Assembly (NCBI GenBank): GCA_019424695.1
Contig: JAHYZA010000005.1
Location: 186,001 to 250,000, forward strand
Length of the DNA: 64,000 nt
From: Oscillospiraceae bacterium
Lineage (GTDB): Bacteria; Bacillota; Clostridia; Oscillospirales; Ruminococcaceae
Direction: 5' to 3'
This document shows, piece after piece, positions 7,600 through 16,745 of this stretch (its first letter is position 1; each line of letters begins with the position of its first letter). The position numbers and the translations under genes are program-made. Under the pieces are notes generated by a model. The model did no database searches and was not told where the DNA came from. It was given only the letters and a program-made list of their open reading frames with translations.

Positions 7600-9999
7600 G
7601 TGCAGATCGAATCGATATTTGAGCGCCGGCGGTTTGTGTTTCTCGATGGCGCAATGGGGACCCAGCTGCAAAAACGCGGCTTGAAGCCCGGCCAAAAACC
7701 GGAACTCGCCGCACTGGAAATGCCGGAAATCGTTACCGCCATTCATGCCGAATACGTGGCTGCGGGGGCAGATCTGCTGCTGGCCAACACGTTTGGTGCC
7801 AATGCCCGCAAACTGGCAGGATCGGGGTACAGTGTGGCGCAGGTTGTGGAAGCCTCACTGGCCTGCGCGCGAAAAGCGGCGGAACCGACCGGTGCCCTTG
7901 TGGGACTGGATATCGGCCCGCTGGGGGAACTGCTGGCACCGGCGGGAACTTTGCCTTTTGAGGATGCCTATGATGCATTTGCGGAAATCATTCAGGCGGG
8001 CGTTCAGGCCGGCGCGGATTTCGTGTTCCTCGAAACGATGACCGACCTGTATGAGCTGAAAGCCGCTATCCTGGCGGCCAAGGAAAACAGCCGGTTGCCG
8101 GTATTTGTTTCCATGAGCTTTGAAAGCCGGGGCCGGACCTTTACCGGCTGCACGGTAGAAAGCTATGGCGTAACGGCAGCCGGGCTGGGGGCGGATGCCA
8201 TCGGCATCAACTGCTCGCTGGGACCGGCCGAGATTCTGCCGTTTGCCCAGCGGCTGTGCCGCACCGTTCCCGCGGGAATTCCCGTGTTCGTCAAACCGAA
8301 TGCCGGACTGCCGAACCCGGATGGCTCCTACAATCTGGACGCCGAAGAGTTTGCCCGGGAAATGCAGGCATATGCCGCCATTGGCGTTTCTATGGTTGGC
8401 GGATGCTGCGGAACAACGCCGGAATACATCGCAAACCTGCATAAAACCTTTGCGCCGCTGACACCGGCACAGAAAATTCCGCTGCGCCGCAGCTGCCTGT
8501 GCACACCGGTGCGTTTTGTGGAAGTGGATGGCATCACCGTTGTGGGCGAGCGTATCAATCCGACGGGCAAAAAACGGCTGCAGCAGGCGTTGCGGGAAGG
8601 AGACAGCGCGTACCCTTGTACGCAGGCCGTGGCACAGGCGGAAGCCGGGGCACAGGTGCTGGATGTCAACGCCGGGCTGCCCGGCATCGATGAAGCTGCG
8701 ACCCTGGAACGTCTGGTCCGGGACTTGCAGGCCGTGACCGATCTGCCGCTGCAGCTGGATTCCTCCAATCCGGAAGCGCTGTCCCGTGCGCTGCGCATCT
8801 ATAATGGCAAGCCGATTGTCAACTCAGTGAATGGAGAACCAAAAACGCTGGATGCCATTTTGCCCTTGTGCAAAAAATACGGTGCCGCCGTTGTCGGTCT
8901 GACGCTGGATGAACAGGGGATTCCGACCAGTGCGGAAGGGCGGTTTTCCATTGCGCGGAAAATCGTGGAAACCGCTACGGCTATAGGGATTCCCAAAGAA
9001 GATATTTACATCGATTGCCTCACACTGACGGCCAGTGCTCAGCAGGAAGGCGCTGCCCAGACGTTGGAGGCCCTGACGCGCTGCAAGCAGGAACTGGGTG
9101 TGCGCACGGTATTGGGGGTGTCCAACATCAGCTTCGGTCTGCCTTGCCGTGGCTATCTGAACACCACATTCCTGACGATGGCAATGGCGGCAGGGTTGGA
9201 TCTGGCCATCATGAATCCTAATACGCCGGAAATGATGGCGGCAGCGCGTGCGTACCGCGTACTCACGTCCCAGGATAAGCAAAGTGCCGAGTATGTGGCG
9301 GCATATGCCGACGTCCAGATTCAGACCCAGCAGGTCAGCAAAACAACGATAGCGCCACAGGCAGAACAGCCGGTAGGCGATGCACTGTTTGATGCTGTGC
9401 GCCGCGGCTTGAAAGCGGAAGCCCACGCGGCTGCCGAGACGGCGCTCGCAGTTAAAGAGCCGCTGGACGTTGTCAACTCCTCTTTGATTCCAGCCTTGGA
9501 TGTGGTGGGGGATGGTTTTGAAAAAGGCACGATCTTCCTGCCGCAGCTGCTTCAGGCAGCTACTGCAGCCCAGGCGGCCTTTGAGGCTGTCAAGGCGAAA
9601 ATCGCTGCACAGGGTCAGCCGCAGACCAACGGAAAAGGGAAAATCGTTGTGGCAACCGTCAAGGGCGATGTACATGATATCGGCAAGAATATTGTCCGGG
9701 TCATTCTGGAAAACTACGGTTATGATGTGCTGGATCTGGGCCGTGACGTTCCGCCGGAGCGTGTGGTGGAGGCTGTGCGTACAACGGGGGCCAAGTTGGT
9801 TGGCTTGTCTGCGCTTATGACGACGACAGTCCCCAATATGAAAGCGACCATCGAAGCGCTGCACGATGCCGGGCTTGGCTGCAAGGTTTGGGTAGGCGGC
9901 GCGGTACTGACGCCGAGCTATGCAAAAGAGATCGGTGCCGATTATTATTGTAAGGACGCCAAAGCCAGCGCCGACCTGGCAAAGCAGGTTCTGGGATAA
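7600..9999 (+). CDS. metH: Cobalamin-dependent methionine synthase lacking the activation domain
   Basis: A 799-residue enzyme that transfers a methyl group from methyl-THF via cobalamin to homocysteine. Order: homocysteine-binding barrel (about 1-290) with zinc cysteines in GINCSLGP and GGCCGTT, a pterin-binding barrel beginning VVGERINPTG near residue 313, a B12 cap (about 590-670), and a Rossmann B12 domain with GDVHDIGKN, where His692 is the lower axial ligand. The activation domain is missing and is supplied by the preceding gene. I prefer GTG at 7600 because GGGGGGA ends 8 bases upstream; a TTG at 7594 would be too close. A terminator follows at 10023, then a cobalamin riboswitch. Confidence 0.95.
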   Translation: MQIESIFERRRFVFLDGAMGTQLQKRGLKPGQKPELAALEMPEIVTAIHAEYVAAGADLLLANTFGANARKLAGSGYSVAQVVEASLACARKAAEPTGALVGLDIGPLGELLAPAGTLPFEDAYDAFAEIIQAGVQAGADFVFLETMTDLYELKAAILAAKENSRLPVFVSMSFESRGRTFTGCTVESYGVTAAGLGADAIGINCSLGPAEILPFAQRLCRTVPAGIPVFVKPNAGLPNPDGSYNLDAEEFAREMQAYAAIGVSMVGGCCGTTPEYIANLHKTFAPLTPAQKIPLRRSCLCTPVRFVEVDGITVVGERINPTGKKRLQQALREGDSAYPCTQAVAQAEAGAQVLDVNAGLPGIDEAATLERLVRDLQAVTDLPLQLDSSNPEALSRALRIYNGKPIVNSVNGEPKTLDAILPLCKKYGAAVVGLTLDEQGIPTSAEGRFSIARKIVETATAIGIPKEDIYIDCLTLTASAQQEGAAQTLEALTRCKQELGVRTVLGVSNISFGLPCRGYLNTTFLTMAMAAGLDLAIMNPNTPEMMAAARAYRVLTSQDKQSAEYVAAYADVQIQTQQVSKTTIAPQAEQPVGDALFDAVRRGLKAEAHAAAETALAVKEPLDVVNSSLIPALDVVGDGFEKGTIFLPQLLQAATAAQAAFEAVKAKIAAQGQPQTNGKGKIVVATVKGDVHDIGKNIVRVILENYGYDVLDLGRDVPPERVVEAVRTTGAKLVGLSALMTTTVPNMKATIEALHDAGLGCKVWVGGAVLTPSYAKEIGADYYCKDAKASADLAKQVLG

Positions 10000-10022
10000 A
10001 ACCGATTCCGATGGGAAAGCAG

Positions 10023-10053
10023 ACCGCCGCCCTCTTGCAGGACGGCGGTTTTT
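10023..10053 (+). terminator. Rho-independent terminator after metH
   Basis: ACCGCCGCCCT and AGGACGGCGGT form an 11-bp stem with one mismatch around a CTTGC loop, followed by TTTTT. It lies 24 bases after the metH stop codon. Confidence 0.85.
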
Positions 10054-10063
10054 ATGGTATCCT
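10035..10063 (+). promoter_or_regulatory. Possible promoter of the cobalamin operon
   Basis: TTGCAG (10035-10040) is 17 bases from TATCCT (10058-10063), which would start transcription about 10-15 bases before the riboswitch. The -10 is weak and the -35 overlaps the metH terminator, so this is tentative. Confidence 0.35.
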
Positions 10064-10083
10064 TGTACAACAAAGCATCCGAA

Positions 10084-10258
10084 GGTGCCCAGGACCTTTT
10101 GGGGTTGGCCGGGAGAATAGGGAAGCAGGTGCAAAACCTGCGCGGGACCGCCGCCGTAATGGCCGAGTCCGGACCCAAGCATATGTCACTGCGTATTTTT
10201 GTTTCGTGGGAAGACACGGGTTTGGACAACGACACCAGAGCCGGAAGACCTGCCTTCA
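10084..10258 (+). promoter_or_regulatory. Cobalamin (B12) riboswitch
   Basis: The region contains the conserved pieces of the cobalamin aptamer in order: GGTGCC at the 5' end, AATAGGGAAGCAGGTGCAAA, the paired ACCTGCGCGGGACCGCCGCC core leading into GTAATGG, GAGTCCGGACC, GTCACTG, and near the 3' end GCCGGAAGACCTGCC, which is the B12 box with its pairing partner. About 220 bases further on come a terminator and the start of btuF, so binding of adenosylcobalamin should switch off the whole transport and synthesis operon. Confidence 0.93.
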
Positions 10259-10391
10259 GGATTCATATGGCCGGGTAAGACGGTACAAACCGCCGTTTTA
10301 TCGGGGGCAGGACCCGTGCAGCGGACGGACCAAACGTTAGCGCGGAAAACAGAAGTGCATCGTGTTTTGATGGGCGCTTTGTTTCGGTATG
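10259..10391 (+). other. Leader between aptamer and terminator, no gene seen
   Basis: No reading frame with a ribosome binding site is evident in these 133 bases. A small stem (CGGT...ACCG followed by CCGTTTTA near 10280-10300) could be a pause site or part of the expression platform. The antiterminator strand could not be assigned by eye. Confidence 0.4.
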
Positions 10392-10433
10392 GGTCTGTCC
10401 GGCTGAAAAAGCCGGGACAGACCTTTTCTTTTT
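10392..10433 (+). terminator. Riboswitch-controlled terminator before btuF
   Basis: GGTCTGTCCGGCT pairs with AGCCGGGACAGACC (one bulged C) around a short A-rich loop, followed by TTTTCTTTTT. It lies between the B12 aptamer and the btuF ribosome binding site, which fits transcription attenuation. Confidence 0.9.
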
Positions 10434-10478
10434 GCGGTGCGACGAAAAATGGTTTGCAGAACAAACGAGGAGAAACCT

Positions 10479-11516
10479 ATGAAACAAACTGTTTTACAAC
10501 GCACAGCAGCATTGGCAATCGGATGCGCACTGACACTCTGCGCCTGCAGCCAGCCGGTACCGACGGAATCCTCTGCATCGCAGGCCCCGGCACAGGCGAC
10601 GGCCGAAAGTACCGGGGCTTATCCGGTCACAATCACAAACTACAATTCTGCCGGCGAGGAGGTCCGCTATACCTACACCCAGGCACCGGAACGGGTGATT
10701 GCGGTCTATCAGGGCTCCATCGAAACAATGATCGCGCTGGGGCTGGAAGACCATGTCATTGCCAGCTACGGGCTCGACAATGAGGTGAAAGAGGAGTGGA
10801 AATCCGGATTTTCGCAGATGCACTACCAGGAGGATGTCTTTGCACCGGACAAGGAAACCGTCACGATGCTGCAGCCGGATATGATCCTTTCCTGGGGGTC
10901 ATTGTTTGGGGACACGATGCTGGGGGATGTGTCGGGATGGAATGAAAAGGGAATTGCCACCTATATGAATTCCAATACCCGTCCGGGCGGCTATGCCCGG
11001 ACACTTGAAAATGAATACACGGATATTCTGAGCCTCGGAAAAATCTTTGACGTTGAAGAAACGGCAGAGGATATTGTGGAGGAGATGAAAACTGAAATTT
11101 CCCGCACTTTAACAGCGGCAGAGGGGCAGGCCCCGGTTCGGGTGGCAGTGGTAGAACCGATGGCAAACGCCATCAGCAACTATGGCGCGAACACATTGGC
11201 CGGCGATATGGTGACGCAGCTTGGCGGTGAACTGGTCAATCCGGACGGAAAGGAAATGGGGCGGGAAGACCTTCTGGCCTGTAATCCCGATGTGATTTTT
11301 GTGGTGTATATGGCCTATTCCGGGGATGATCCCGAAAGCGTGATTGCAGACCAACTGGCTGTTATCGAGAACGACCCTGCGTTGGCCAGCCTTTCGGCCG
11401 TACAGCAGGGCCGGGTTTATCCGGTCATGCTGGGGGATATCTACGCAGCAGGCCCCAGATCGATAGATGGTATCCAAACCCTGGCTGCCGGAATGTATCC
11501 GGAGTTATCCCGATGA
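10479..11516 (+). CDS. btuF: ABC transporter substrate-binding lipoprotein, cobalamin/corrinoid type
   Basis: A 345-residue extracellular lipoprotein. The signal peptide ends in LTLCAC, a lipobox with Cys at about residue 23, followed by a Ser/Ala/Thr linker. The mature part is a helical-backbone binding protein (PF01497 type) with PERVIAVYQGSIETMIALGLEDHV at its start. This family binds B12, haem or ferric siderophores. The B12 riboswitch directly upstream makes a corrinoid the likely ligand. GAGGAG sits 6 bases before the ATG at 10479. It overlaps the permease gene by 4 bases. Confidence 0.85.
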   Translation: MKQTVLQRTAALAIGCALTLCACSQPVPTESSASQAPAQATAESTGAYPVTITNYNSAGEEVRYTYTQAPERVIAVYQGSIETMIALGLEDHVIASYGLDNEVKEEWKSGFSQMHYQEDVFAPDKETVTMLQPDMILSWGSLFGDTMLGDVSGWNEKGIATYMNSNTRPGGYARTLENEYTDILSLGKIFDVEETAEDIVEEMKTEISRTLTAAEGQAPVRVAVVEPMANAISNYGANTLAGDMVTQLGGELVNPDGKEMGREDLLACNPDVIFVVYMAYSGDDPESVIADQLAVIENDPALASLSAVQQGRVYPVMLGDIYAAGPRSIDGIQTLAAGMYPELSR

Positions 11517-12607
11517 AAACAGAAAAAATCGTGCGTTGCCTGCGGGGGCGGACCGCCGGGAATATCGTTCTTCTGGCGTTGCTTTTACTGCTGCCGGTAT
11601 CCCTGGCGGTTGCCGTGACGTTCGGAACCATGCCGCTTTCGCTGTCAGAAGTTTATGGCGTACTCTACTATAAAGTCGCACAGCCTCTGTTGGGCGTTTC
11701 GGCACCGGAAAATCTGGCGGTCGGGTCGGCGCTGCATGATGTTGTCTGGCTGATTCGCCTGCCGCGTCTTGTGCTGGGCGCCGCGGTCGGTGCGGCACTG
11801 GCGGTCAGTGGCGTTGTGATGCAGGCGGTGGTTAAAAATCCGCTGGCAGACCCTTATATTCTTGGGATTTCCTCCGGGGCATCTCTTGGCGCTACGCTGG
11901 CGGCGCTGTTCGGAGTAGGAAGTGTTTTGGGAGCACGTTCCGTGGGGGCAATGGCCTTTGCCGGAGCGCTGCTTGTCTCGTTCGCGGTGGTTTTTCTTGC
12001 CAATCTCGGCGGAAAAGCAACGGCGGTCAAACTCTTGCTGGCCGGTTCTGCATTGTCGGCCCTTTGCAGTGCATTTTCCAATTTTGCCATCTATCTTCGG
12101 AACGATGACAACGCCCCGGCGCAGATTTTGCGCTGGACCATGGGCGGTCTGGGCGCAGCCAACTGGCCGGATACGCTTTTTTTGCTGCTGGCAACAGTGG
12201 GCGGTATTCTCTTCTTTATGACCCAAAGCCGTACTTTGAATCTGATGCTACTGGGGGATGACTGCGCAGTGACGCTGGGAACCGATCTGCATCGCCGGCG
12301 TATGGTGTACCTGACCGTGACGTCCCTTTTGATTGGGCTTGCTGTATACAACGCGGGTACGATTGGATTTGTGGGGCTTGTGGTTCCCCATGCTGTGCGA
12401 CTTCTGTTGGGGACCAACCACCGGCGCCTTGTGCCGGTATCAGCGTTGGCTGGGGCCATCTTTCTTGTCTGGGCAGATGTTGCCAGCCGGACACTGCTGC
12501 CTGGCAACGAAATTCCCATTGGCATTCTGACATCCATTCTTGGCGCGCCGGTGTTCCTGTATCTGATGGTACGGCACCGCTACGGTTTTGGAGGTGCCGC
12601 CCGATGA
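11513..12607 (+). CDS. btuC: ABC transporter permease, FecCD/BtuC family (first system)
   Basis: A 364-residue polytopic protein with about ten hydrophobic segments, starting near residue 17. Family motifs include RLPRLVLGAAVGAALAVSGVVMQAV and NPLADPYILGISSGASLGA in the first half and the cytoplasmic coupling-helix region GTIGFVGLVVPHAVRLLLG near residue 280. It forms the membrane channel of the importer with the flanking btuF and btuD products. Both gene junctions are ATGA overlaps, so the genes are translationally coupled. Confidence 0.88.
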   Translation: MKTEKIVRCLRGRTAGNIVLLALLLLLPVSLAVAVTFGTMPLSLSEVYGVLYYKVAQPLLGVSAPENLAVGSALHDVVWLIRLPRLVLGAAVGAALAVSGVVMQAVVKNPLADPYILGISSGASLGATLAALFGVGSVLGARSVGAMAFAGALLVSFAVVFLANLGGKATAVKLLLAGSALSALCSAFSNFAIYLRNDDNAPAQILRWTMGGLGAANWPDTLFLLLATVGGILFFMTQSRTLNLMLLGDDCAVTLGTDLHRRRMVYLTVTSLLIGLAVYNAGTIGFVGLVVPHAVRLLLGTNHRRLVPVSALAGAIFLVWADVASRTLLPGNEIPIGILTSILGAPVFLYLMVRHRYGFGGAAR

Positions 12608-13377
12608 CGATGCTGGAAACTCAAAATCTCACGGTGACGCTGGGCGGCAGAAAAATTCTGGAGCATATCAACCTGACTGCAGGCAAGCAGCAGGTTGTGG
12701 GCGTTATCGGCCCGAACGGCAGCGGTAAGAGTACCCTGCTCAAATGTATCTACCGTGTGCTGCAACCGACGGAGGGTGCCGTTTTGCTGGATGGAAAAGA
12801 CCTGCGCGAGTATTCGGTACGGCAAAGTGCACAGAAACTGGCTGTGGTCGCACAGCACCATGCCTGCGACTTTGATTTTACGGTTCGGGAAGTGGTGCTG
12901 ATGGGGCGGTCGCCGCATAAGCATCTTCTGGAAAGTGATACGGCGGAGGACTACCGTATGGTAGACGAGGCACTGCGAACAGTGGGAATGGAAGATCGGG
13001 GAGAACAGATCTTCTCGACGCTTTCGGGCGGAGAACAGCAGCGCGTGATCCTGGCGCGGGCATTGGCACAGCAGACACCCTGCCTGATTCTGGATGAACC
13101 GACAAACCATCTCGATATTCAATATCAGCTTCAGATGATGGAACTGCTGCGTTCCATTGGACGCACGGTGATTCTGGCGGTACACGACCTCAATCTGGCG
13201 GCGATGTATTGCGATTTTCTCTTTGCCCTGCAAAACGGCAAACTGGCAGGCTGTGGCACACCGAAAGAATTACTTACGCCGGCGTTCATTCAAAAAGTGT
13301 ATCATGTAAAAGCGCGTGTCGGAACAGACGAGGACGGTTTACCGTATGTGCTGTACCGCCCTGCGCGAAAGGAGTAA
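12604..13377 (+). CDS. btuD: ABC transporter ATP-binding protein, BtuD/FecE type (first system)
   Basis: A 257-residue ATPase with Walker A GPNGSGKST near residue 38, the Q-loop in VVAQHHA, signature LSGGEQQR near residue 141, Walker B LILDEPTNHLD and the switch His in VHDLNLA. It powers the importer of the preceding two genes. It overlaps btuC by 4 bases and is followed 5 bases later by cbiK. Confidence 0.9.
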   Translation: MTMLETQNLTVTLGGRKILEHINLTAGKQQVVGVIGPNGSGKSTLLKCIYRVLQPTEGAVLLDGKDLREYSVRQSAQKLAVVAQHHACDFDFTVREVVLMGRSPHKHLLESDTAEDYRMVDEALRTVGMEDRGEQIFSTLSGGEQQRVILARALAQQTPCLILDEPTNHLDIQYQLQMMELLRSIGRTVILAVHDLNLAAMYCDFLFALQNGKLAGCGTPKELLTPAFIQKVYHVKARVGTDEDGLPYVLYRPARKE

Positions 13378-13382
13378 CCCAT

Positions 13383-14150
13383 ATGAAACGAGCCCTGGTT
13401 TGTGTCAGTTTCGGCACGACGGTAGAAAATGGCCGCGTCGATTTGACGGCGGTGGAAAGGGCCCTGCAGGAAGTTGCGCCTGCGTGTCATTTTACCTGTG
13501 CGCTGACAAGTCGGATTATCCGCAAGCGTTTGGCGGCGCGGGGAGAACATGCAGACGGTCTGCCCGAGGCGCTGGAAAAACTGCTTGCGGACGGGTACAC
13601 GGAAGTGGTGGTGCAACCTACGCACTTGCTTTACGGGTATGAATACGATAAAATAAAAGCCGAAATTGCGCCCTTTTCTAACCGATTTGAGCGGTTGGCC
13701 TTGGGAAAACCGTTGCTGGCAGATACCCATGATCTGCAAAAAGTGGCAAAGGTCCTGTCCCAAACTTATCCGGCTCAGGCGGGGGAAGCGCTCCTTCTGA
13801 TGGGACATGGAACCGAGCATTTTGCCGGCGTGGTATACTCCGCGCTGCAAAGCACTTTTACTTTACAGGGGAGGCCGGATGTGTTTGTGGCGGCGGTAGA
13901 AGGCTGGCCTGCTTTGCAGGAAGTGCTGCCGCAAATCCAGAAGGCCGGGTACCGTAAGGCACATCTTGTGCCGCTGCTGCTGGTGGCCGGTGACCATGCC
14001 TGCCATGACATGGCGGGGGAGGCTCCGGACAGCTGGAAGAGCCAGCTGGAGGCTGCGGGCTTCACAGTACGCTGTACGCTGGAAGGACTTGGGCGCGTAC
14101 CGGGCATCCGGCAGATATACTGCGAAAAACTCAAAGAAATTCTGGTGTAA
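13383..14150 (+). CDS. cbiK: Sirohydrochlorin cobaltochelatase (anaerobic, class II)
   Basis: A 255-residue chelatase that inserts Co2+ into sirohydrochlorin, the entry step of the anaerobic corrin pathway. The N-terminus ALVCVSFGTTVENGR is typical of CbiK. Metal-binding histidines appear in QPTHLLYGYEY, LLLMGHGTEH and VAGDHACHDM. The real start is ATG at 13383; the longer frame from 13209 overlaps btuD. It has no signal peptide, unlike the periplasmic CbiK forms. Cobalt insertion before ring contraction fits the oxygen-independent enzymes encoded next to it. Confidence 0.92.
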   Translation: MKRALVCVSFGTTVENGRVDLTAVERALQEVAPACHFTCALTSRIIRKRLAARGEHADGLPEALEKLLADGYTEVVVQPTHLLYGYEYDKIKAEIAPFSNRFERLALGKPLLADTHDLQKVAKVLSQTYPAQAGEALLLMGHGTEHFAGVVYSALQSTFTLQGRPDVFVAAVEGWPALQEVLPQIQKAGYRKAHLVPLLLVAGDHACHDMAGEAPDSWKSQLEAAGFTVRCTLEGLGRVPGIRQIYCEKLKEILV

Positions 14151-15281
14151 ATGATGGCTTTTGATCATTCCATTCGCAGCGGTCAGCGTCTGCTGCGCTG
14201 CGGGTATACCACCGGGACCTGTGCGGCTTTGGCGGCACAGGGGGCCACGCGGCTGCTTCTGACCGGGAAAACACCACGGCTGCTGACGCTGCTTACACCG
14301 AAAGGATGGGAGGTTACGGTTCGTCCGGAGGTCTGCCGCCTGCAGGGTGCAAGCGCGGTATGCAGTGTGAAAAAAGACGCCGGGGATGATGTCGACGTCA
14401 CGGACGGATTGCTCATCACCGTAACGGTGACCCGGACCGAAACGCCGGATATTTTCATTGACGGAGGAAAAGGCGTTGGTCGGGTCACGAAGCCGGGACT
14501 GGACCAGCCGGTGGGGGCAGCCGCCATCAATCGTGTGCCGCGGCAGATGATTCTGCAACAGGTAAAATCCGTATGTCGTGAGGCAGAATACACCGGAGGG
14601 CTGTCTGTTCTTGTCAGTATAGAGGGCGGCGAAGAAGCGGCCCGGCGCACTTTCAACCCGCAGATGGGAGTGGAAGGCGGACTTTCAATTCTGGGAACTT
14701 CCGGTATCGTGGAACCGATGAGCGAGAAGGCCATTGTAGATACCATCGCGCTGGAAATTCACCAGCACGCGGGCCGCTCCAAACGGTTGATTTTGACCCC
14801 CGGCAATTATGGAACGGATTTTCTCCATGCACAAGGATGGGACGCCCGGGGCGTTCCTGTCGTCAAATGTTCCAACTTCCTTGGCGAAGCCCTGGACTGT
14901 GCCGCAGTGGAAGGCATAGAACAGCTTTTGCTGGTGGGCCATATCGGGAAACTTGTCAAAGTGGCGGGCGGCGTTATGAATACCCATTCCCGTTACGCAG
15001 ACTGCCGCACTGAGTTGTTTTGTGCCCACGCAGCGGTCTGTGGCGCGAAAACCGAAGTCTGCCGCACTCTTATGGGAGCGGCAACGGCGGATGCCTGCCT
15101 GGAAATTCTCGACCGTGCCGGGATGCGCGAAGCGGTCATGGACTCTATTCTCGCCGCCATCCAACGGCATCTGGAACACCGCATCGGTGAAAGTTGTCGG
15201 ATCGGCGCGGTGGTATTTTCCAATCAATACGGTCTGCTGGGCACCACACCGCCCGCAAAGGAGATGTTGCAACAATGGTAG
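14151..15281 (+). CDS. cbiD: Cobalt-precorrin-5B C1-methyltransferase
   Basis: A 376-residue protein that methylates C1 of cobalt-precorrin-5B with AdoMet in the anaerobic route. Characteristic segments are LRCGYTTGTCAALAAQGA at the N-terminus, DVTDGLLITVTV, and the C-terminal half containing LTPGNYGTDF and VKCSNFLGEALD. The start codon directly follows the cbiK stop; a second ATG three bases later is also possible. The last bases overlap the cbiL start. Confidence 0.93.
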   Translation: MMAFDHSIRSGQRLLRCGYTTGTCAALAAQGATRLLLTGKTPRLLTLLTPKGWEVTVRPEVCRLQGASAVCSVKKDAGDDVDVTDGLLITVTVTRTETPDIFIDGGKGVGRVTKPGLDQPVGAAAINRVPRQMILQQVKSVCREAEYTGGLSVLVSIEGGEEAARRTFNPQMGVEGGLSILGTSGIVEPMSEKAIVDTIALEIHQHAGRSKRLILTPGNYGTDFLHAQGWDARGVPVVKCSNFLGEALDCAAVEGIEQLLLVGHIGKLVKVAGGVMNTHSRYADCRTELFCAHAAVCGAKTEVCRTLMGAATADACLEILDRAGMREAVMDSILAAIQRHLEHRIGESCRIGAVVFSNQYGLLGTTPPAKEMLQQW

Positions 15282-15979
15282 ATTCCCCGATTCGCGGGAC
15301 GCTGTATGGCGTCAGCGTAGGCCCCGGTGATCCGGAACTCATGACCTTGCAGGCGGTACGGCGGCTGCAGACTTGCCCGGTCATTGCGGCACCGCAGACC
15401 AAAAGCGGGCAGATGCTTGCTCTGGAAATTGCGCGCGGGGCGGTAGACCTCGCCGGCAAGACCATCGTGCCGCTGCATTTCCCCATGACACGCAATGCGG
15501 AAGCACTGCTGAAAGCCCATACGGAAGCGGCGGAAATGCTGCAGCCGTATCTGGATGCCGGGCAGGACGTGGCCATGCTGAATCTGGGGGATGTGTCCGT
15601 GTACGCGACCTTCGGGTATCTGCAGGAGATCTTGCAGGCAAGAGGATATGAAACGAAGATGCTCGCAGGGGTTCCGAGTTTTTGCGCTTCGGCGGCAAGG
15701 CTCAATCAGTCACTTACCGCCGGCATGGATGAGCCTCTCACCATCGCGCCGGGGGGCGCGGCTGATGCGGTTCTGGACCATATGGGCAGTAAAGTTCTGA
15801 TGAAAACCGGGCGCCAGCTGCCCCGGACACTGGAAGCGCTGGCGGCCCACGGAAAACTGGAACACAGTTCCATGGTCTGCAATTGCGGGCTGCCCCATGA
15901 GGAAGTGTGGCCGGATTTGTCGCAATATGACGCCGACCGACCGGCCGGATATTTTGCGACCATCCTGGTAAAGGAGTAA
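15275..15979 (+). CDS. cbiL: Cobalt-precorrin-2 C20-methyltransferase
   Basis: A 234-residue tetrapyrrole methylase (SAM-dependent, PF00590 fold). The glycine-rich SAM loop GVSVGPGDPELMTLQAV is near the N-terminus and NLGDVSVYATFGY is the second conserved block. YGVSVGPGDPE is typical of CbiL/CobI rather than CbiF or CbiH. The start at 15275 overlaps the end of cbiD by 7 bases and has AAAGGAG about 12 bases upstream. It methylates C20 of cobalt-factor II. Confidence 0.9.
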   Translation: MVDSPIRGTLYGVSVGPGDPELMTLQAVRRLQTCPVIAAPQTKSGQMLALEIARGAVDLAGKTIVPLHFPMTRNAEALLKAHTEAAEMLQPYLDAGQDVAMLNLGDVSVYATFGYLQEILQARGYETKMLAGVPSFCASAARLNQSLTAGMDEPLTIAPGGAADAVLDHMGSKVLMKTGRQLPRTLEALAAHGKLEHSSMVCNCGLPHEEVWPDLSQYDADRPAGYFATILVKE

Positions 15980-15983
15980 AACT

Positions 15984-16745
15984 ATGGTTCATTTTGTGGG
16001 GGCCGGGCCGGGGGCACCGGATCTGATCACGCTGCGCGGCGCCGAACTGCTGCGCCGTGCGGATTGCATCATTTATGCGGGCAGTCTGGTCAACCCGGCA
16101 CTGCTTGCTTTGGCAAAAGACGGCTGTGCAATCTATAACAGTGCCGAGATGACGCTGGAACAGGTACTTGCCGTATTGCAGGAGCAGGAGCGGCAGCAGC
16201 ACGAAACCGTGCGTCTGCACACCGGGGATGCCAGCATTTACGGAGCCATCCGGGAGCAGATGGATGCCCTGGACCGGATGAAAATTTCCTATGATGATAC
16301 GCCCGGTGTGTCGAGTTTCTGCGGCGCTGCAGCGGCCCTTGACGCGGAATATACCCTGCCCGGTATCAGCCAGACGGTGATCATCACACGGATGGCAGGG
16401 CGCACGCCGGTCCCGGAGCGGGAAGCGCTGGCAGAACTGGCAAAACACGGTGCCAGCATGGTGGTGTTTCTTTCGGCGGGCATGCTGCCGGCCGTGCAGA
16501 AAGAACTTCTGCGGGGGGCTTACACCGAAAGTACCCCGGCGGCGCTGGTGTACAAAGCAACCTGGCCTGAAGAAAAAGTTGTGCGATGCACCCTGGGGAC
16601 GTTGGCGCAGTGCGGTGCCGCCTATGGAATCAGCAAGACGGCGCTGATTCTGGTTGGCGATTTTCTGGAAACGGCGGCCTATGACCGCAGTAAACTCTAT
16701 GATCCCACGTTTACGACGGAATACCGGAAAGGGAGCGAAGCATGA
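15984..16745 (+). CDS. cbiF: Cobalt-precorrin-4 C11-methyltransferase
   Basis: A 253-residue tetrapyrrole methylase beginning MVHFVGAGPGAPDLITLRG, the CbiF/CobM form of the SAM loop. HTGDASIYGAI is the second block and DTPGVSSFCGAAAAL the third. It acts after CbiH and before CbiG/CbiD in the anaerobic path. The gene sits 4 bases after cbiL and overlaps cbiG by 4. Confidence 0.92.
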   Translation: MVHFVGAGPGAPDLITLRGAELLRRADCIIYAGSLVNPALLALAKDGCAIYNSAEMTLEQVLAVLQEQERQQHETVRLHTGDASIYGAIREQMDALDRMKISYDDTPGVSSFCGAAAALDAEYTLPGISQTVIITRMAGRTPVPEREALAELAKHGASMVVFLSAGMLPAVQKELLRGAYTESTPAALVYKATWPEEKVVRCTLGTLAQCGAAYGISKTALILVGDFLETAAYDRSKLYDPTFTTEYRKGSEA

